Origin: Chitinivorax sp. B
Lineage (GTDB): Bacteria > Pseudomonadota > Gammaproteobacteria > Burkholderiales > SCOH01
DNA: 64,000 nt
NCBI RefSeq assembly: GCF_005503445.1
Contig: NZ_SCOH01000004.1
Coordinates: 124,001-188,000 of the forward strand
Reading direction: 5' to 3'
Every line of letters begins with the position of its first letter. Positions within the stretch are counted from its first letter, which is position 1. The position numbers and the translations under genes are program-made. The notes beneath the pieces were generated by a model. It ran no database searches. It saw nothing but the letters and a program-made list of their open reading frames with translations, and had not been told where the DNA came from. Positions 1-7,879 of this stretch are shown one piece after another.

Positions 1-908
1 TGAGTGACCTACGCCTTTTCCAATTGAAAACCAACCAAGCCACCGAACTGCCCGGCACCGCTTCCGACCTGGAAAAGCCACTGCAAACGCTGATCGAGCG
101 CAATCTGGAAACGCTGCTGGGCATCCGCTTTGTGGCATCGGAGTACACCACGGGTAAAACCCATGGCGGGCGGATTGATACGCTGGGTTTGGATGAAAAC
201 CACTGCCCGGTGATCATCGAATACAAGCGCTCGCAGTCGGAAAATGTCATCAATCAGGGGCTGTTTTACCTGGATTGGCTGATGGACCACAAGGCCGAAT
301 TCAAACTGTTGGTGCTGGAGCGTTTTGGTAAAGAAACAGCCAATCTCATTGACTGGAACGGCCCGCGCCTGATCTGCATTGCAGCCAATTTCACCAAATA
401 CGATGCCCATGCGGTACAGCAGATCAACCGCCAGATCGAGCTGGTACGGTATCGGTTGTTTGGCGATGATCTGTTGTTGCTGGAGGCAGCTAATACGCCC
501 AACACACAGCCCAATAATCCGCCATCAAAACAGCCTACGAATGGCACTAAAACACACACTACGGACAAAAGCGTGGCAAAAACTCATGCTGAGTTGAGCC
601 CAAGCATGTTGACCCTAATGGATACCGTTGAGGCTTACATTTTCTCGCTGGGTGATGATGTGCAGCGTAAGGAACTCAAGCTTTACTACGCTTACCGCCG
701 CCTCAGAAACTTTGCCACCATTGCGCTGCAGAAAGGGCAACTGCTGATCTACCTGCATCTGAACCCTGAAGAAGTCGAGCTGCCATCCAACGGACGAAGT
801 GTAAAAGGGGTGGGACATTGGGGAACCGGTGATGTCGAGCTGCGGGTAACGAATAGCACAGAGCTCGACTTGGCCAAGCCACTTATTCTCAAGGCCTATG
901 AATGTTGA
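1..908 (+). CDS. PD-(D/E)XK nuclease-like protein with C-terminal DUF5655 domain (first base lies outside the window)
   Basis: The reading frame begins with TGAGTGACC at base 1, so the start is almost certainly an ATG whose A lies one base before the window (protein begins MSDLRLFQL, about 302 residues). Residues about 25-110 carry a nuclease-like core: GGRIDTLGL followed by VIIEYKR gives the spaced D and ExK of the PD-(D/E)XK fold, related to NucS/DUF91-type proteins. A variable Asn/Thr/Pro-rich linker follows, then a DUF5655 domain (about residues 200-302, with KELKLYYAYR and NPEEVELPSNGRSV), which is often annotated as a predicted transport protein. The nuclease activity is inferred from the motif alone; the target (DNA or RNA) is unknown. 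The following gene is on the same strand but 66 bases away and unrelated. Confidence 0.8.
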   Translation, partial: SDLRLFQLKTNQATELPGTASDLEKPLQTLIERNLETLLGIRFVASEYTTGKTHGGRIDTLGLDENHCPVIIEYKRSQSENVINQGLFYLDWLMDHKAEFKLLVLERFGKETANLIDWNGPRLICIAANFTKYDAHAVQQINRQIELVRYRLFGDDLLLLEAANTPNTQPNNPPSKQPTNGTKTHTTDKSVAKTHAELSPSMLTLMDTVEAYIFSLGDDVQRKELKLYYAYRRLRNFATIALQKGQLLIYLHLNPEEVELPSNGRSVKGVGHWGTGDVELRVTNSTELDLAKPLILKAYEC

Positions 909-974
909 CGAGATGTCAGCCATTGCTGGTAGAGACTGGATAGACACAGATAAATAAGTTGGTTTGTCCGACGT

Positions 975-1502
975 ATGGCCATGAATTCTGTTGATCATTT
1001 GACCTGCCCAATCCATCAGCAGTCTTTAAAAACAGGTCTGGCACTGATCCGGTACGGCTTGATCCGGTTCAGCGAGGCATACCGTACTGCGCGAGATGAG
1101 CAGTTCCAAAATTCCTGTTTTTACACAATGGGTGGCTGTGGATTAGGTACACGACTGGTTCAACAGGTGCAGTACTGTGACCAGTGCCGCAATGCGCATT
1201 TGATGTGGTGTCAAACCTATACAAGTAGTGAAGGACTACCACCTGCCCGTACCGCCATGCTCGGCATATTGCAACACGGCATGGGCATGCAACCAGAAAT
1301 TACCATTACGCCCCCCGATCTCCCTATATTACTAGCCAATGGTCAGCTAGTTGAAGCGGCCAAGCGCATTAGAGAAGCAAACCCTCATGTGGATTTTGGC
1401 ACGATTCTTATTCATCTCAATTTCCTGAACCGCCACACGGAATTGGATGAATTGATGGCACAGGTTGAGTCCGGCGTTTTAGTGACACTTAGCGATTCAT
1501 AG
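975..1502 (+). CDS. unknown Cys-rich cytoplasmic protein
   Basis: A 175-residue ORF that I do not recognise. It has no signal peptide or membrane segment. The first half holds seven cysteines, including CPIHQ, SCFYTMGGCG and a CDQC knuckle (YCDQCRNAHLMWC), which could bind a metal. The second half is helical and ends in leucine-rich stretches (GTILIHLNFLNRHTELDELM). An ATG at 981 is an alternative start; neither has a clear ribosome binding site. It is followed by a 470-base non-coding stretch. Composition matches its neighbours, so it is probably a real gene, but I assign no function. Confidence 0.55.
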   Translation: MAMNSVDHLTCPIHQQSLKTGLALIRYGLIRFSEAYRTARDEQFQNSCFYTMGGCGLGTRLVQQVQYCDQCRNAHLMWCQTYTSSEGLPPARTAMLGILQHGMGMQPEITITPPDLPILLANGQLVEAAKRIREANPHVDFGTILIHLNFLNRHTELDELMAQVESGVLVTLSDS

Positions 1503-1577
1503 CGCAAGTGCAACCCCGTCAATCCACCCTACCCTACCGCCACGCAGAACATTGATCACTAAAATAACATTACTTCC

Positions 1578-1605
1578 TTGACAATTCCGTACGTGCTACT
1601 ACGAT
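1578..1605 (+). promoter_or_regulatory. possible sigma70 promoter
   Basis: TTGACA (1578-1583), a 16-base spacer, and TACGAT (1600-1605). It is the best promoter-like match in the 1503-1975 gap and points toward the SGNH hydrolase operon, about 370 bases downstream. Only the -35 is a perfect match. Confidence 0.3.
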
Positions 1606-1834
1606 CAAGCAATACGGCTTGCGGTGGCTGGCTGCGCGCATTGATGTTCCTGTATTAAAAGGATGAAATGCTGTGGTGGTTGTTTGGCCAGTCACACGGA
1701 TAACAATATTCTTTACCGCCGTTTTCTGTATCTACATCCGTACCCAGCGCGCAAAAAATCCCAAATTGGGCCAGCAGAGCCCTTGTTGCGCTCGTTTTTC
1801 AGGCAGGGAGATGCATGACAACTAGACCGGTTTA

Positions 1835-1943
1835 GCGCCGCCAGCAAAACCCAGCAAAGTGGTTTGGGTTAGGTGTGCAAACAGGGCCGCATGAAGGGGT
1901 GGCCAGTTTGCGAACACCGCCAGCTGGGTTTTGTTAGCGGTGC
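1835..1943. repeat. family-1 inverted-repeat element, copy A
   Basis: A 109 bp intergenic element with imperfect terminal inverted repeats: GCGCCGCCAGCAAAACCCAG at the left, and CTGGGTTTTGTTAGCGGTGC at the right (18 of 21 positions pair). A second, inner inverted pair (GGTGTGCAAAC near 1872 and GTTTGCGAACACC near 1906) lies inside. The same end sequences recur at 34449, 42901 and 53306. No ORF is present, so it is MITE-like or a structured intergenic repeat. The rest of the 1503-1975 gap shows only the weak promoter noted above. Confidence 0.75.
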
Positions 1944-1975
1944 TTAAAACTGTGCATCAATAGAGGAGATAACAC

Positions 1976-3109
1976 ATGAAGTTAAGGAGCTTAGCTGCAG
2001 AAGGTGTTGTTCAGTCCAAACAAAAACGTAAGCCTAGGGGGTTTGCCACCACCCTGGTCCCAGCACTGGCTTTGCTGGTTGCCGGGGCTGACGTGGCGGC
2101 GAGCACATTGAACCAGAATGTGTCGTGGACGATTGATCGGGCTGGGACATCGACCAAGTATCGGATTGTGGCGTATGGCGATTCGATTTATGCGGGTTAT
2201 AACGGCTCGATCACCAGTGCTGCCAAATATTCCGCGCCGACGGTGGATGCGGAGTATCTATCAGCTTCCTGGAATGCCGATATCGAGAGTGTACGCCGTA
2301 CCAAGTCGGGTGCGGTGGCATCGGATGTCTACAACAACAAGATCGTGGCGGAACGGTCTTACATGCAGGCTGCGTCCACCCGTGTAGTGACGTTTGAGAT
2401 GTGCGGCAACGATGGCTTACAAGCTCGATCAGCCTTCAAAAGCCAAAGCGGCACGTGCGATTTCAGTGTGATGGATAACGCACTGAACAGTTGCAAGACC
2501 CATGTCGCTGCAGCCATGGATTTCATCAATGCCAATGCCTATTCTGGCGTGAAATTGAAGGTGGTCTCCAACCTGTACTACCCCGGTTATTCGGCCGACA
2601 ACAAGCAAAGTACATGCACCAGCCCCGGTACGGGCAAGACGGTGAACATGCGCGATACCTTCTTGCCGTACATGGCCAAGATGAATTACTGGATGTGTGA
2701 ATACGCGCGCCAGAAAGGCTTTAAGTGTACCGACAGCTTTGCCGAATACATGGGGGCCGATTACGACAGCAATAGCGACGGGAAGGTTGATACCGATGGG
2801 TTGCGCTATGTGGCAGGGGAAAGCGAGACCAGCTACGTGACGCGCATCACGTCGACCTTGAAATCGACCATTCGCGATGCCAACGCCAAGTTTGTATCGT
2901 CCGGCACCAGTTATGACTATATCCAGTCTGATGATACACACCCAACCTATAACGGCGGTTCGGTGACATCGGGTCTGTTTGGTGATACCACTGGGTCGGG
3001 GGCACCACGCTATACCTCGTTCTCCAACGGCAAAAACCCAATCTGGAATACGCTGGGTCATGAACGCATGGGCTGGGCTGTTTCAACGTCCAACCCGTTG
3101 GCACCTTGA
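1976..3109 (+). CDS. secreted SGNH/GDSL-family hydrolase
   Basis: 377 residues with a long basic N-terminus followed by a hydrophobic signal segment (TTLVPALALLVAGADVAAS, about residues 26-44), so probably exported. SGNH blocks are visible: AYGDS with catalytic Ser70 (block I), CGND with Asn145 (block III), and DDTHP with Asp319 and His322 (block V). A calcium-loop-like segment DSNSDGKVD lies at residues 264-272. The family contains esterases, lipases and carbohydrate deacetylases; the substrate cannot be told here. The start is supported by AGGAG at 1962-1966. It heads a three-gene set with a membrane-anchored unknown (22 bases downstream) and an Lnt-like acyltransferase, which suggests a cell-envelope or lipoprotein-related job. 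Confidence 0.85.
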   Translation: MKLRSLAAEGVVQSKQKRKPRGFATTLVPALALLVAGADVAASTLNQNVSWTIDRAGTSTKYRIVAYGDSIYAGYNGSITSAAKYSAPTVDAEYLSASWNADIESVRRTKSGAVASDVYNNKIVAERSYMQAASTRVVTFEMCGNDGLQARSAFKSQSGTCDFSVMDNALNSCKTHVAAAMDFINANAYSGVKLKVVSNLYYPGYSADNKQSTCTSPGTGKTVNMRDTFLPYMAKMNYWMCEYARQKGFKCTDSFAEYMGADYDSNSDGKVDTDGLRYVAGESETSYVTRITSTLKSTIRDANAKFVSSGTSYDYIQSDDTHPTYNGGSVTSGLFGDTTGSGAPRYTSFSNGKNPIWNTLGHERMGWAVSTSNPLAP

Positions 3110-3131
3110 TATCAGATAGATAGGTTGTCCC

Positions 3132-3818
3132 ATGGTGGCGCCACCTCATTCCAACAAACCGTCGACTCCGCCCGTCGCCGGCAAGGGGGCGTGGCGCCCC
3201 TCATTTGGCTATCTGGCAATTGCATTGGTACTTGCTTTATGTGGCCTGGGTTACTGGTGGATGTCTGATTCATCGTCCTCTTCGTCTGAAACTGCATCGA
3301 CCACAGCCCCCAAGGCTTCTTCTACCCCCACAAGCAGTACTGGGGGTTGGCCTGCGTTGGCAACGGCTCCCTCCTCCCAGCTGGCAACCGATACACAGGA
3401 AATCCGGGTAAGCCGCGATGGGGATCGTGATCCAACGCCTGATTTGTCGAATTTCATACCGCAGGGCCAAACGCCAACCATGAACGAGGTCATCAACCGT
3501 TTGCACCAAGCGGGTATTCATACAGGCCTGGGTGCGTTCAATCCGCCGGGTACCCGCCCGCCCAAAGTGGGGCTGGCTGTGCCGGAAGGCTACCCGCTAC
3601 CCGATGGGTATGTCCGCCACCACCAAGCGACTGACGATGGCCAGCGTATCGAGCCGATTCTGATGTTTGCACCTGATCGCCAGATTCTGGACGCCAACAA
3701 CCGCCCCATTCAGGTACCGCCGGATCGTGTCGTCACACCAGAGCTGGCGCCTCCCGGCTTTCCGATACGGCGCATTGTGATTCCCCCACCCATCGATTCG
3801 GGGCGAACCGGGCGCTGA
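3132..3818 (+). CDS. membrane-anchored periplasmic protein of unknown function
   Basis: 228 residues. A short cytoplasmic N-terminus is followed by one membrane segment (about residues 25-46, LAIALVLALCGLGYWWM), then a Ser/Thr-rich linker (about 47-80) and a Pro-rich periplasmic part. The C-terminal part contains TPDLSNFIPQGQTPTMNEV and several PPG/PPPI turns. I recognise no family. It lies between the SGNH hydrolase and the Lnt-like gene with short gaps (22 and 36 bases), so all three are probably co-transcribed. It may be a scaffold or substrate-presenting partner for one of its neighbours; that is inference only. Confidence 0.65.
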   Translation: MVAPPHSNKPSTPPVAGKGAWRPSFGYLAIALVLALCGLGYWWMSDSSSSSSETASTTAPKASSTPTSSTGGWPALATAPSSQLATDTQEIRVSRDGDRDPTPDLSNFIPQGQTPTMNEVINRLHQAGIHTGLGAFNPPGTRPPKVGLAVPEGYPLPDGYVRHHQATDDGQRIEPILMFAPDRQILDANNRPIQVPPDRVVTPELAPPGFPIRRIVIPPPIDSGRTGR

Positions 3819-3854
3819 TCCTTATCCACGCATTTCTTGCCCTAAGGTTGACGT

Positions 3855-6287
3855 ATGTTGATTGGCATCCTTGGCAGTTCGATTCTTTGTGGTCTTTATG
3901 CTTATGGCGGCATGGGCTGGGTTCTCGGCTTTGTGGCACTGGTACCCTGGCTACGATCGCTGAATGCATCTAAAACGCTGGGTGGCACACTGCTGAGCGC
4001 TTATCTGATGACGGTGGCCTACACCATTGCGGTGTTTGCCTGGTTTGGTGCCGCCATTGGCAACTACACCCAGGTTGGCGAGGCCACTGGGTTGTTAGTA
4101 CTGATCTTGATGGCACCCCTGTTTCAACCCCAGATCATCGCCTTTGCACTAACCCGGCATCTGCTGGCCCGCCGTTATGGACCTGTACTACAGGCCCTGG
4201 CTGGTGCCGCCGCTTGGGTGGCAACAGAGCGACTGATCCCCAAGCTGTTAAGCGACACGCTGGGCTATGGCCTTTACCCTGCTGTGCTGATTCGCCAGGC
4301 TGCAGATTTGATCGGCTCTGCTGGATTGACATACTTGCTGTTGCTATCCAACGAAGCATTGACTGCAGCCTGGGCACAGCGAGCATGCGGGATCAAGGCT
4401 GTGCTCAAACCCATCGCAGTATGCTTCACAATTCCTGCCTTATTGGCTGGCTATGGCTGGTCAACCTCCGCGGCCAGCACGGGGCGTGATGCCAAACCTG
4501 TACGTGTGGGCCTGATTCAATCCAATCTGGTGGCCTATGAACGTATGCGCAGTGAGCAAGGCACATTCGCTGTGGTCAGAGAAATCCTCGATACCCACTA
4601 TGCAATGAGCTATGACGCAGTCGAGCGACAACGTGCAGATGCTGTGTTGTGGTCTGAAACTGTCTATCCCACCACTTTTGGGCGCCCGAAAAACCAGGTT
4701 GGCGCTGTGCTGGATCAGGAGATTCTGGATATCGTACGATCGGCAGGTGTGCCCATTTTGTTCGGCACCTATGATCGGGATGATGCTGGCGAGTACAACG
4801 CCACTGCTTTTGTGACACCCAATCATGGGCTGCTGGGCATGTATCGCAAAAGCCGCCTTTTCCCACTGACAGAGTACGTGCCATCATGGCTTGATGGCCC
4901 GACATTCAGACGGCTGCTGCCTTGGACAGGTACCTGGAAACCGGGCTCTGGCGCACGCGTCTTCCCATTGCAACTTAAGGATGGGCGCGAAATTCCGGTA
5001 CTACCGTTGATTTGCCTGGATGATGTCGACACCAATTTGGCCATCAACGGCGCACGCCTGGGTGCACAGGCTATCATGAGCATGTCCAACGATTCCTGGT
5101 TTACTCAACACCCGCACGGCGCCTCTCTGCACCAAGCCGTCGCTGCTTTCCGCAGTATCGAAACACGCCTGCCACAGTTCCGTGTCACCACCAACGGCTA
5201 TAGCGCGGTGATCGACCCAAGTGGCAAGGTCATCGCCGGCTCGCTTATGGGCGAACGTACATTAGTCATCGGCGCTCTGCCGGTACAAGCCCCTCCACTT
5301 ACACTCATGGTCAGGTGGGGTGACTGGGTAGGGTTGGCCTGTGCGGCCTTCTTGGCCTTGCTGGCTGCCACTGCCTTGTTGCCCCAATGGCATCACCAAG
5401 TGGGTGGCGGCAACCAACCGGTCATCGATTGGTCAACCAATCATATCAACGTCACCGTGCTGCCCATGGCCGCACGTGTGGTTGCAGGATTGTTGCGGGC
5501 CTTTGCGCGATGCAGCTTGATCTGGATAGCCTTTGCCATGCTGATGGACGACAATCTGCGCGCACACACACTGGCACAAATCCGACTGTTCGGCAGCTTG
5601 TTCCTGCTGCCCGAAGCAGTTGCCTGGTTTGTGTTGTTGGCATTTACAGCCAAAGCCAATATCCAGAACGGACAACTTGTCTTAAGCCATGGCACGCGAC
5701 AGCTAGCCCTGCCATTGTCAGATATTGCTGCAGTAGCGCTCTGGTGGCTACCCTTGCCCGGCCCAGGCCTGACCTTACGACTGACATCAGGCGAACGGTG
5801 GCGTTACGGTTTGGCATTGCACAACCCTTCAATCTTGGCACAGGCTTTGGCCATGTCTGGCACCACTTTCCAACCATCCAAAGCACCTTCATTCCTGACC
5901 AGCTTCACCCGTGCCCGTGAAGCAGCCAAACCTGGGCGAATCGCCCATCCTACGGTGAAGTTCCTGCTTTTCCCGTTGCTGTTGGCATTGCCTGCATTCA
6001 ATCTGCACCAGCATATTGCCTACGGCAGCCTGTTGGGTGAGTACTACACCTTTGGCCCCAAAGCCTATTTGACTACACTGGCACTATGGTGGGTCACCTG
6101 GACCATCGGCATGGCTGCCACTGCCACCATCCTGCGGGTGGGGATTGAAGCGATCACTTTCATGGCAGCATTGCTGCGCCCACAACAAGCAACGGATACC
6201 CGATACCTGGTCGAACGCATGGGCTTGGTCACACTGTACCTGGGTATACCGATATGGCTGCTGGTCAGGATTACCGGTGCAAATTAG
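3855..6287 (+). CDS. apolipoprotein N-acyltransferase-like membrane protein with extra C-terminal membrane domain
   Basis: 810 residues. About six N-terminal membrane helices (1-215) precede a carbon-nitrogen hydrolase (nitrilase) domain (about 220-475), the arrangement of Lnt, which adds the third acyl chain to lipoproteins. The catalytic triad is present: Glu268 (VLWSETVYP), Lys332 (YRKSRLFP, followed by TEYVP) and Cys387 (LICLDDVD). Ordinary Lnt is about 510 residues and ends shortly after the next helix; this protein has roughly 300 additional residues with at least five more hydrophobic segments. The Cys-Leu-Asp-Asp context differs from the usual CYE of Lnt, so it may act on another acceptor. 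It is last in the SGNH operon. I infer a dedicated amidase or acyltransferase rather than the housekeeping Lnt. Confidence 0.75.
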   Translation: MLIGILGSSILCGLYAYGGMGWVLGFVALVPWLRSLNASKTLGGTLLSAYLMTVAYTIAVFAWFGAAIGNYTQVGEATGLLVLILMAPLFQPQIIAFALTRHLLARRYGPVLQALAGAAAWVATERLIPKLLSDTLGYGLYPAVLIRQAADLIGSAGLTYLLLLSNEALTAAWAQRACGIKAVLKPIAVCFTIPALLAGYGWSTSAASTGRDAKPVRVGLIQSNLVAYERMRSEQGTFAVVREILDTHYAMSYDAVERQRADAVLWSETVYPTTFGRPKNQVGAVLDQEILDIVRSAGVPILFGTYDRDDAGEYNATAFVTPNHGLLGMYRKSRLFPLTEYVPSWLDGPTFRRLLPWTGTWKPGSGARVFPLQLKDGREIPVLPLICLDDVDTNLAINGARLGAQAIMSMSNDSWFTQHPHGASLHQAVAAFRSIETRLPQFRVTTNGYSAVIDPSGKVIAGSLMGERTLVIGALPVQAPPLTLMVRWGDWVGLACAAFLALLAATALLPQWHHQVGGGNQPVIDWSTNHINVTVLPMAARVVAGLLRAFARCSLIWIAFAMLMDDNLRAHTLAQIRLFGSLFLLPEAVAWFVLLAFTAKANIQNGQLVLSHGTRQLALPLSDIAAVALWWLPLPGPGLTLRLTSGERWRYGLALHNPSILAQALAMSGTTFQPSKAPSFLTSFTRAREAAKPGRIAHPTVKFLLFPLLLALPAFNLHQHIAYGSLLGEYYTFGPKAYLTTLALWWVTWTIGMAATATILRVGIEAITFMAALLRPQQATDTRYLVERMGLVTLYLGIPIWLLVRITGAN

Positions 6288-6446
6288 TGTAGTGTTTCAC
6301 TTTTCTTGAGACATAAAAGTGCGTCTTTCACGCCGACTCATCGTTGCAAATCCTCGCCATAGCTCGCTATGGCAGTGGTTCGCGCCTCGATTCGTCGCGA
6401 CATCCATCACTTTTATACGTCGCAATCTACGTGAAACACTACACTA
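6285..6446. repeat. family-3 inverted-repeat element (162 bp)
   Basis: The element begins at the stop region of the Lnt-like gene and ends at 6446. Its 16-base ends are perfect inverted repeats (TAGTGTAGTGTTTCAC and its complement). An 18-base palindrome, GCCATAGCTCGCTATGGC, sits inside at 6356-6373, and CATAAAAGTG / CACTTTTATA form a further inner pair. No ORF is present. It could fold into a long cruciform or RNA hairpin and may act as a transcription end between the Lnt-like gene and the SWIM gene. MITE-like. Confidence 0.75.
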
Positions 6447-6519
6447 GCCTGAAAATGTCGTTTATGGCTTGAGGGCTTGCCTGTCCAGTATTCAGATGTG
6501 CTATCGTCGCGGCCAGTCC

Positions 6520-6531
6520 ATATCGCGATAT
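6520..6531. promoter_or_regulatory. 12-bp perfect palindrome just before the SWIM gene
   Basis: ATATCGCGATAT ends four bases before the ATG at 6536, where a ribosome binding site would normally be; no Shine-Dalgarno sequence is visible. It could be an operator for the six-gene operon, or chance. Confidence 0.3.
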
Positions 6532-6535
6532 CGAC

Positions 6536-7879
6536 ATGAACCTTTCGGAACAGCAGGTGTTGGCGCTGGCGCCAGATAGCGGCTCGGCCAAAAATGGCAA
6601 AAAGCTGGGGCAGGCAGCACATTGGGGCAATTTGGGGCAAAGCAGCCGCAGCCTGTGGGGCGAATGCCAGGGCAGTGGTTCGAAACCCTATCAGGTGCGG
6701 GTGGATCTGGCCGATTTTGCCAGCAAGTGCTCGTGCCCCAGTTTCAAATTCCCATGTAAACATGCATTGGGGTTGTTGGTGCTGACGGCCAATCAACCGG
6801 ATTTGATCGTCCCTCAGGATGAACCCGATTGGGTAACGGAGTGGCTGGATAAGCGTGGGCAGAAGGCCACCGAGAAAGAAACCAAGGCAAAGGCCAAAGC
6901 CGCCAAGGCCACTGAAGCCGCCCATGACCCAGCCCAACAGAAACGTGCCGAGCAACGCGAAAAGCGGGTGCAGGATGGGCTGGATGCCTGCCAGCTGTGG
7001 CTGGAAGACTTAATACGCAATGGCATGGCACGGTTAGCCAACGAGGGAATGGGTATTTGGGAACAACAATCCGCCCGATTGGTGGATGCTCAGGCGAGTG
7101 GCTTGGCGGCACGATTGCGACCCATTGGCGAATTAGTCGGTGCACACGAGGATTGGCCAAACCAGGTGCTGGGTCGCTTGGGCAAATTGGCCCTGGCGAT
7201 GCGTGCTTACCAACGATTGGACCAACTGCCACCTGCATTGCAACAAGACATACGACAGCTGATTGGCTTCACCGTGCGTGAAGATGAGGTACTGGCGACG
7301 GGCACCGTTCAACACGACCGCTGGCAGGTAATGGGTCAATGGGTGGATGAAGGCGACCGGGTACGGGTACAGCGAACGTGGTTGATTGGCGAAGGCAGCC
7401 GCCGATATGCGTTGATTCTGCAATTTTCACCAGGCACCCATGTGCCGTTCGGTGCCACTTGGGTGCCAGGCACCGCATTCGAGGGTGAACTGGCATTTTG
7501 GCCCAGCGCTTATCCGATTCGCGCCATGCTTAAAGGCAGCCCGTCACCGCTACCAGCCTTCCCAGCACTTTCGCATGCTGAACCGATTGCCGCCCTGCTG
7601 GATCGCATCGGCCATGCGCTGGCAGCGAACCCATGGCTGGAGCGACTGCCAGCCGTCATCTCAGGCGCCGTCCCCGTACAAGGGCCACAGGGCTGGCAGG
7701 TGGTGGATGCAGCCGGGGATGCCTTGCCACTGGCCGGCCAAGCACATTGGCCATGGTTAGCCCTGACAGGTGGCGTACCACATGATGTGGCAGTGGAATG
7801 GATGGGGGATGTCATTCTGCCCTTAGGTGTCATGGCCAATGGTCGCTATTACCCGCTGACAGGGGACGCAAATGCATAA
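6536..7879 (+). CDS. SWIM zinc-finger protein (first gene of MoxR/VWA cluster, YehQ-like)
   Basis: 447 residues. A SWIM motif is visible at Cys65, Cys67, Cys74 and His76 (CSCPSFKFPCKH), expected to bind zinc and typical of DNA- or protein-binding adaptors. A charged Lys/Ala/Glu-rich coiled stretch follows (about residues 105-140). The remainder is a large uncharacterised region rich in Trp. The stop overlaps the start of the DUF5691 gene by eight bases, showing translational coupling. SWIM proteins with this architecture occur beside MoxR and VWA genes in a conserved cluster (E. coli yehQ is the example I recall). Cellular role unknown. Confidence 0.85.
   Translation: MNLSEQQVLALAPDSGSAKNGKKLGQAAHWGNLGQSSRSLWGECQGSGSKPYQVRVDLADFASKCSCPSFKFPCKHALGLLVLTANQPDLIVPQDEPDWVTEWLDKRGQKATEKETKAKAKAAKATEAAHDPAQQKRAEQREKRVQDGLDACQLWLEDLIRNGMARLANEGMGIWEQQSARLVDAQASGLAARLRPIGELVGAHEDWPNQVLGRLGKLALAMRAYQRLDQLPPALQQDIRQLIGFTVREDEVLATGTVQHDRWQVMGQWVDEGDRVRVQRTWLIGEGSRRYALILQFSPGTHVPFGATWVPGTAFEGELAFWPSAYPIRAMLKGSPSPLPAFPALSHAEPIAALLDRIGHALAANPWLERLPAVISGAVPVQGPQGWQVVDAAGDALPLAGQAHWPWLALTGGVPHDVAVEWMGDVILPLGVMANGRYYPLTGDANA

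Noticed and set aside
5387-5920. 177-codon ORF inside the Lnt-like gene
   Set aside because: Alternative frame of a clearly coding region.
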